A DNA stretch of 11,274 bases from Candidatus Bathyarchaeota archaeon (GTDB taxonomy: Archaea; Thermoproteota; Bathyarchaeia; Bathyarchaeales; Bathycorpusculaceae). The notes under the pieces were generated by a model. That model did no database searches. It saw only the letters and a program-made list of their open reading frames with translations, and was not told the DNA's origin. Below are positions 6,848-11,274 of the stretch, one piece after another (position 1 is the stretch's first letter; each line of letters opens with the position of its first letter). The stretch is from assembly GCA_016649625.1 (NCBI GenBank), contig JAENXI010000003.1, forward strand, positions 1-11,274. Reading direction: 5' to 3'. The position numbers and the translations under genes are program-made.

Positions 6848-8110
6848 ATGGCGTACCAAGAATGCATCAATTGTGGAAAAAAATACGAAATAAATGAAAT
6901 TGTATACTTTTGCAAAAAATGTGGAGATCTTTTAGAAATAAAATACGATTATAACGCCATAAATAAAGCATTAAGTAAAAGCAATTGGCAAAAAGTCCCC
7001 CTTTCAGTATGGAGGTATAGGGATTTTATGCCAGTTCAAGATTTCTCAAAGATTGTTTCTCTTAATGAGGGAGGAACAGGGTTTCATACTAGCAAACGTT
7101 TAGGAAAGATACTGGGAATAAGACAACTTTATGTAAAAAATGAGGGAGAAAATCCAACAGGTTCCTTCAAAGATAGAGGTATGACAGTGGGAGTAACAAA
7201 AGCTGTTGAACTGGGCGTAAAATCAGTGATTTGTGCCTCTACCGGCAACACTTCTGCTTCATTAGCTGCTTATGCCGCAAGAGCGGGACTTGAATGTGCG
7301 GTACTTATTCCAGCTGGAAAAATTGCTTATGGAAAATTGTCACAAGCAATGATTTACGGTGCCAAAGTTATTCAAGTACGTGGCAACTTCGATGAATCAT
7401 TGGAAATTGTACTTAAACTCTCGGAAAAATACAAGGACATTTACCTTCTTAATTCGATTAACCCTTTTAGAATTGAAGGTCAAAAAACTTTAGGATTTGA
7501 AATTTGTGATCAATTAAATCAAAAAATGCCAGACAGGATTGTGGTTCCAGTGGGAAATGCTGGAAACATTAGTGCTATATGGAAAGGATTAAAAGAATAT
7601 CACAGATTAGGTTTTTTGCATAAACTACCTAAAATGACAGGAATACAGGCAGCAGGATCAGCACCCATAGTATACGCAGTTAAAAATGGAAGTGACACAG
7701 TTATACCTGTTACTTCTCCGGAAACGGTCGCAACAGCTATCAGAATTGGAGCTCCAGTAAGCTGGAAAAAAGCTCTAAGAGCCATAAGAGAATCAAATGG
7801 AACCGCAGAAATGGTAACTGATGAAGAAATTTTGAACGCTCAAAAGTTATTAGCTCAAACAGAAGGATTGTTTGTAGAGCCAGCTAGCGCATCTTCAATT
7901 GCTGGATTAAAGAAGTTAATTGATCAAGGAGACGTTGACAGAGATGAACATGTTGTATGTGTTACAACAGGTCATGGATTAAAGGATCCAGATACTGCCA
8001 TAAAAATATGTAAAAAACCCATAGAAGTAAAAGCAGATATTGAAGCTATTGAAAAGATTTTAGGTCTCAAAAAGCGTAATCCATTAGTTAATTCAGAGGT
8101 GATATCTTGA
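6848..8110 (+). CDS. thrC: Threonine synthase
   Basis: A PLP enzyme that converts O-phosphohomoserine to threonine and phosphate; cytosolic. It is 420 aa, the length of the archaeal/plant-like class. The N-terminus carries a zinc-ribbon-like pair of CxxC motifs (Cys6/Cys9, Cys22/Cys25), common in archaeal members. The fold-type II PLP domain follows. Lys108 in NPTGSFKDRG forms the Schiff base, STGNTSAS (131-138) contacts the cofactor, and PVGNAGN (234-240) binds the PLP phosphate. TTGHGLKDP (373-381) is the usual C-terminal signature. GGAG at 6836-6839 lies 8 nt before the ATG. The gene follows the regulator and the small ORF, and its TGA overlaps the hom start. No homoserine kinase gene (thrB) is in the window, so the substrate must come from a gene elsewhere. 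Confidence 0.95.
   Translation: MAYQECINCGKKYEINEIVYFCKKCGDLLEIKYDYNAINKALSKSNWQKVPLSVWRYRDFMPVQDFSKIVSLNEGGTGFHTSKRLGKILGIRQLYVKNEGENPTGSFKDRGMTVGVTKAVELGVKSVICASTGNTSASLAAYAARAGLECAVLIPAGKIAYGKLSQAMIYGAKVIQVRGNFDESLEIVLKLSEKYKDIYLLNSINPFRIEGQKTLGFEICDQLNQKMPDRIVVPVGNAGNISAIWKGLKEYHRLGFLHKLPKMTGIQAAGSAPIVYAVKNGSDTVIPVTSPETVATAIRIGAPVSWKKALRAIRESNGTAEMVTDEEILNAQKLLAQTEGLFVEPASASSIAGLKKLIDQGDVDRDEHVVCVTTGHGLKDPDTAIKICKKPIEVKADIEAIEKILGLKKRNPLVNSEVIS
8096..8102 (+). promoter_or_regulatory. Ribosome binding site of hom inside thrC
   Basis: GAGGTGA, a perfect complement of the archaeal 16S 3' end, lies 4 nt before TTG 8107 within the last codons of thrC. It fixes the non-ATG start of hom and points to translational coupling through the TTGA stop/start overlap. 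Confidence 0.7.
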
Positions 8111-9132
8111 GAATTATTCTAATTGGGTACGGTGTTGTAGGACAAAGTTTAACAGATATTTTTTTACAACGAAAAATAGAGAATCTTAGAAATTACGGGT
8201 TCAATCCGAAAGTTGTTGCGATCACTGATCGAGGTGGCGCTGCAATAAATATTAAAGGACTAGACTTAAAAAGAATTCAGAGCATAAAAAAAAGAGAAGG
8301 GACAGTAGCAGCCGATTCTGTATTTGGACATAGACAAATGTCTGGGCAAGACATAATTCAATCAATCGAAGCAGAAATAATGATTGAAGCAACTTCTACA
8401 AACATCACAACTGGTGAACCAGGGATATCAAATATCAAAACAGCTTTTAACACAGGAAAACATGTAGTGACCACAAATAAAGGTCCATTGGCTCTCTCTT
8501 TTCCCACATTAATAGAACTAGCAGAACATAACAAAGTTCTATTGCGTTTTAGCGGCACAGTTGGAGGAGGTACCCCAATTCTTGAGTTCGCAAAAAAGTG
8601 TCTTGAGGGGGATAGAATAAAAGAGATCCATGGAATTTTAAATGGAACTACAAATTATATTCTCACAGAAATGGCAGAAAAAAAAGTTACTTTTGAAAAA
8701 GCATTAGAATCTGCACAAAAACTTGGTTATGCAGAAACTAATCCAGCAATGGACATAGATGGGCTGGATTCTGCCGCTAAAGTTGTTATTATTGGAAACT
8801 GGATAATGAATAAAAAATTTACTTTAAAAGATGTGGATATAATAGGAATTCGCGATATTACTCTCAATGCACTTGAAATTGCTTCTAAAAAAGGAAAAAG
8901 AATAAAGTTAATTGGATCAATAGACGGAAAACCAACTGTAGCACCTAAAGAGATAGAAAGAAATGATCCATTATGTGTAAACGGGGTCCTCAATGCAGTA
9001 ACATTTGTTTCAGAATACGCTGGAAGAGAAACAATAATTGGTAGAGGTGCAGGTGGGATCGAAACTGCTAGTGCAGTTTTAAGAGATCTATTAGACATAA
9101 AACATCATTTAGCAAATAAAATACTAAGTTAA
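8107..9132 (+). CDS. hom: Homoserine dehydrogenase
   Basis: Reduces aspartate semialdehyde to homoserine with NAD(P)H, the branch step toward threonine and methionine. It is 341 aa: a Rossmann NAD(P) domain with GYGVVG at residues 7-12, the TTNKGPLA segment with Lys125, and the catalytic/dimerisation domain with GILNGTTNYIL (176-186) and YAETNPAMDIDGLDSAAK (208-225). Asp221 and Lys225 match the known catalytic pair. The chain stops after GRGAGGIETASAVLRDLLD, so there is no C-terminal ACT domain, unlike many bacterial enzymes. Feedback control may thus fall on the aspartokinase next door. The start is TTG at 8107, set by the GAGGTGA site; the stop of thrC overlaps it by 4 nt. Aspartate-semialdehyde dehydrogenase (asd) is not in the window. 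Confidence 0.95.
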   Translation: MRIILIGYGVVGQSLTDIFLQRKIENLRNYGFNPKVVAITDRGGAAINIKGLDLKRIQSIKKREGTVAADSVFGHRQMSGQDIIQSIEAEIMIEATSTNITTGEPGISNIKTAFNTGKHVVTTNKGPLALSFPTLIELAEHNKVLLRFSGTVGGGTPILEFAKKCLEGDRIKEIHGILNGTTNYILTEMAEKKVTFEKALESAQKLGYAETNPAMDIDGLDSAAKVVIIGNWIMNKKFTLKDVDIIGIRDITLNALEIASKKGKRIKLIGSIDGKPTVAPKEIERNDPLCVNGVLNAVTFVSEYAGRETIIGRGAGGIETASAVLRDLLDIKHHLANKILS

Positions 9133-9153
9133 AATTAACAAAGGTGGAAATAA

Positions 9154-10560
9154 TTGAAGATAATAGTGATGAAATTTGGAGGAACTTCAATTGGCACTGG
9201 CGAAAATATTCGTAATGTAGCCAATATTGTGAGAAATAGTTCTAAAAAAGGAGATAAAGTAGTGGTTGTTGTTTCAGCTTTGGCAGGTGTTACAAACCAA
9301 CTTATTCATGAAGCTGAAGAACTGACAAAAGGAAAAGAAGGAAGGATCCAAGAATTTGTTAAGGAATTAACAGAGAAACACCTGCAAACAATAGATATTG
9401 CAATTGAAAATAAAAAGTTGAAAGAAGAAACAAAACATTCTGCAAAGAAAATAATTGAAGAGCTTGAAAAAATTCTAATTGGCATATGCTATGTTGGCGA
9501 ACTTACGTTAAAAACAAAAGATCAAGTTTTGTCTTTCGGAGAAAGATTAGCAGCTTTGATAGTATCAGCTACTCTAAGAGATTATAATCTTGAATCACAG
9601 TATTTTACAGGAAAAGAAGCGGGTATAGTTACAGATTCGAAGTTTGGAGAAGCAAATCCATTAATGAATTTTACAACCCATCAAGTTATTGAAAGAATTA
9701 AACCATTACTGAAGAAAAATGTGGTTCCGGTCATTACTGGATTCATAGTTGCAAATCAAGATGGTGTATTGACCACGTTAGGTCGCGGAGGATCAGATTA
9801 TACTGCAACTATTTTGGGGGTTGCGCTTGATGTTGATGAAGTTTGGATATGGACAGATGTTGATGGAATAATGACTTCAGATCCAAAAATTATCTTAGAT
9901 GCTAAAACGCTAACTGGACTATCTTACGGGGAAGCTGCTGAAATGGCAATATTCGGAGCAAAAGCTATGCATCCCAGAGCACTAGAACCAGTTATTAAAA
10001 AACACATTCCAGTAAGAATAAGAAATGTTTTCAATCCTAAAAATCACGGAACATTGATCTCGGAAGGCGCTAAAGTTGAATCAAAAGAAGTTGTTAAGGC
10101 AATAGCATTGATCACAGATGTCTCTATGATTAATATTAGGGGGGCAGGAATGGTTGGTGCACCAGGAAGCTACGCAAAAATATTCAGAATACTAGGAAAA
10201 AACAACATAAATGTCATGATGGTTTCAACAGCAGTGTCTGAAGCAAATATTTCGATTATTATTCGTAATAATCAACTAGAGAGAGCCATGAGTACATTAG
10301 AAATTGCTCTGTTGGGAAGAGATTTAGCTAATAAAATAACATCAGAAGATGACGTTTGCGTTATAGCTGCAATGGGAGCTAACATGAAGGGTTCATTAGG
10401 AGTTGCATCTAGAATATTTTCAGCAGTTGCAAAAAAGAAAATAAATATCCATATGATAGCTCAAGGTTCTTCAGAACTGAACATATCTTTTGTTGTAAAA
10501 GAGAGAGATGGTCCGATAGCAGTTAGTGCAATTCATGAAGAATTTAATTTGAACAAATAA
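9154..10560 (+). CDS. lysC: Aspartokinase, monofunctional, with tandem ACT domains
   Basis: Phosphorylates aspartate to 4-aspartyl phosphate, the first step to lysine, threonine and methionine. It is 468 aa. The amino-acid kinase domain spans about 1-300: KFGGTS at 7-12, SFGERLAA at 127-134, GFIVANQDGVLTTLGRGGSD at 196-215 (substrate and ATP site) and WTDVDGIMTSDP at 233-244. Two ACT domains follow. ACT1 (about 313-390) has INIRGAGMVGAPGSYAKIF and INVMMVSTAVSEANISIII; ACT2 (about 400-466) has IHMIAQGSSELNISFVV. These normally bind lysine or threonine and inhibit the enzyme; which effector applies here cannot be read from the sequence. The start is TTG 9154, 6 nt after GGTGG; ATG at codon 6 would start just before KFGGTS and has a worse spacing. 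The gene lies 21 nt after hom, last of the plus-strand operon. The symbol follows general usage; ask would be equally valid. Confidence 0.95.
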   Translation: MKIIVMKFGGTSIGTGENIRNVANIVRNSSKKGDKVVVVVSALAGVTNQLIHEAEELTKGKEGRIQEFVKELTEKHLQTIDIAIENKKLKEETKHSAKKIIEELEKILIGICYVGELTLKTKDQVLSFGERLAALIVSATLRDYNLESQYFTGKEAGIVTDSKFGEANPLMNFTTHQVIERIKPLLKKNVVPVITGFIVANQDGVLTTLGRGGSDYTATILGVALDVDEVWIWTDVDGIMTSDPKIILDAKTLTGLSYGEAAEMAIFGAKAMHPRALEPVIKKHIPVRIRNVFNPKNHGTLISEGAKVESKEVVKAIALITDVSMINIRGAGMVGAPGSYAKIFRILGKNNINVMMVSTAVSEANISIIIRNNQLERAMSTLEIALLGRDLANKITSEDDVCVIAAMGANMKGSLGVASRIFSAVAKKKINIHMIAQGSSELNISFVVKERDGPIAVSAIHEEFNLNK

Positions 10561-10574
10561 AAAGACTAATTTAG

Positions 10575-10600
10575 GAATAACTTAGTTATTTTCCTATTTT
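10575..10600. terminator. Possible bidirectional terminator between aspartokinase and lysK
   Basis: The perfect 6-bp inverted repeat AATAAC-TTA-GTTATT (10576-10590) lies in the 25-nt convergent gap and overlaps the lysK stop codon. On the plus strand it is followed by a T-rich run (TTTTCCTATTTT), which by itself could end archaeal transcription. The stem is short and AT-rich, so the hairpin is weak; the T-run is the stronger argument. Confidence 0.35.
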
Positions 10601-11274
10601 AGCATGCAACTCACACAATTTAAGAATAGTTTTTTCATAGATTTCTATACTTTTTAGATAGTCGCGAATTTTTATGTGTTCATCTTTAGTGTGGTCTAAA
10701 TGAGAATCGCCAGGACCATATGTAACTATTGGAGCTTGAATAGCGCGACCGAGAATATTCATATCCCCAGTACCAGTTTTCCTCAACAAAACGGCAGGTT
10801 TTTTGTTAATTGTTCTTATTGAAAAAGAAAGAGCTCTAACCAAAGGAGAAGTTTTATCCACCTCAAAAGGTTCATTTGAATCTTCTATTGAATAAGTAAT
10901 CTTTACTTTTGGATTATCAAATAAATATTTTTCAATAACTTTCTTTATTTCACTGAAAACTTCTGTTGAAGATGTTTGAGGAGGAATTCTAAGATCAACA
11001 TGCATTTCGCTTTTAAAAGGTATTACAGAATTAGCAAATCCGCCAATTACCTGTGTTAGACAAGCTGTAATTGAAGTATATGGACTGGACGGAATTTTCG
11101 CTGAAGGAAATTTTTGGCTAATTTTTTCCCAAACCTCAAAGGCTTTTTCAAGAGCATTTTCATAGGCCCATGGTGTAGAGGAATGCCCAGTTTCTGTTTT
11201 ACAAATTATTTTTATGTGCAGATTGCCCTTGTAACCAATTGTTATATTTCCTACGCCACTAGGTTCTCCAAATA
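10586..11274 (-). CDS. lysK: [LysW]-lysine/ornithine hydrolase, M20 family (5' end outside window)
   Basis: In the LysW carrier-protein pathway this metallohydrolase releases lysine (or ornithine in archaeal arginine synthesis) from LysW. I read 228 residues through the right edge (first full codon at 11272-11270); the family is about 350 aa, so about 120 N-terminal residues, including the HxD metal ligand and catalytic Glu pair, are missing. What remains starts with FGEPSGVGNITIGYKG, whose Glu is a metal ligand. Then comes the M20 dimerisation lid domain (GHSSTPWAYENALEKA to MHVDLRIPP), a return to the catalytic domain with KTGTGDMN, and the C-terminal GPGDSHLDHTKDEHIKI, whose His in DHT is the expected last metal ligand. 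The GEPSG and YGPGDSxLDHT signatures favour LysK over ArgE or DapE. ATG 11005 is an internal Met, not the start. The gene converges on the aspartokinase gene. Confidence 0.88.
   Translation of the reverse strand, partial: FGEPSGVGNITIGYKGNLHIKIICKTETGHSSTPWAYENALEKAFEVWEKISQKFPSAKIPSSPYTSITACLTQVIGGFANSVIPFKSEMHVDLRIPPQTSSTEVFSEIKKVIEKYLFDNPKVKITYSIEDSNEPFEVDKTSPLVRALSFSIRTINKKPAVLLRKTGTGDMNILGRAIQAPIVTYGPGDSHLDHTKDEHIKIRDYLKSIEIYEKTILKLCELHAKIGK

Noticed and set aside
8727..9098. 123-codon minus-strand ORF opposite hom
   Set aside because: Antisense shadow of the conserved hom catalytic region; no ribosome site and no recognisable motif.
9133..9153. Lysine riboswitch upstream of aspartokinase
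   Set aside because: The intergenic gap is only 21 nt and consists of a ribosome site; there is no room for a riboswitch.

Overview
The window is a compact block of amino-acid biosynthesis genes from an AT-rich genome, most likely an archaeon. The archaeal reading rests on several points. There is a helix-turn-helix/ACT protein of archaeal type, preceded by a TATA-like box and no ribosome binding site. The ArgH N-terminus (SNLLRGGRL) is archaeal-like. Homoserine dehydrogenase is short and lacks an ACT domain. A [LysW]-type M20 hydrolase is present. TTG starts are frequent and sit behind GGAGG/GAGGTGA-like sites. A lineage such as Bathyarchaeia or another uncultured Thermoproteota-like group is possible, but this is a guess that cannot be settled from the window.

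Layout. Bases 1-5961, minus strand, hold one tight operon read right to left: argG, argH, carA and carB (carB runs off the left edge). Gaps are 31 nt (argG-argH), 13 nt (argH-carA) and 1 nt (carA-carB). Together these make carbamoyl phosphate and convert citrulline through argininosuccinate to arginine. Bases 5962-6084 are the divergent control region, with a TATA-like box for each direction and an inverted repeat that overlaps the argG ribosome binding site. From 6085 to 10560, plus strand, lie a putative HTH-ACT regulator, a 51-codon unknown small ORF, thrC, hom and an aspartokinase with tandem ACT domains. They are closely spaced (1, 27, -4 and 21 nt) and probably cotranscribed. The right edge holds the 3' part of lysK on the minus strand, convergent with the aspartokinase gene. 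A small palindrome in the shared 3' region is a plausible bidirectional terminator.

How the genes fit together. Aspartokinase and homoserine dehydrogenase feed homoserine toward threonine (ThrC) and methionine. ArgG consumes aspartate and citrulline, and CarAB supplies carbamoyl phosphate. LysK would release lysine or ornithine from the LysW carrier, ornithine being the precursor of citrulline. The HTH-ACT protein sits between the arginine and threonine blocks and is the obvious candidate for a shared amino-acid-responsive regulator, but that is inference.

Apart from that regulator, the adjacent small ORF, the apparent CTG start of carB and the eukaryote-CAD-like character of CarB, the window is ordinary metabolism. 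No mobile element, CRISPR array, tRNA, rRNA or defence system was seen.
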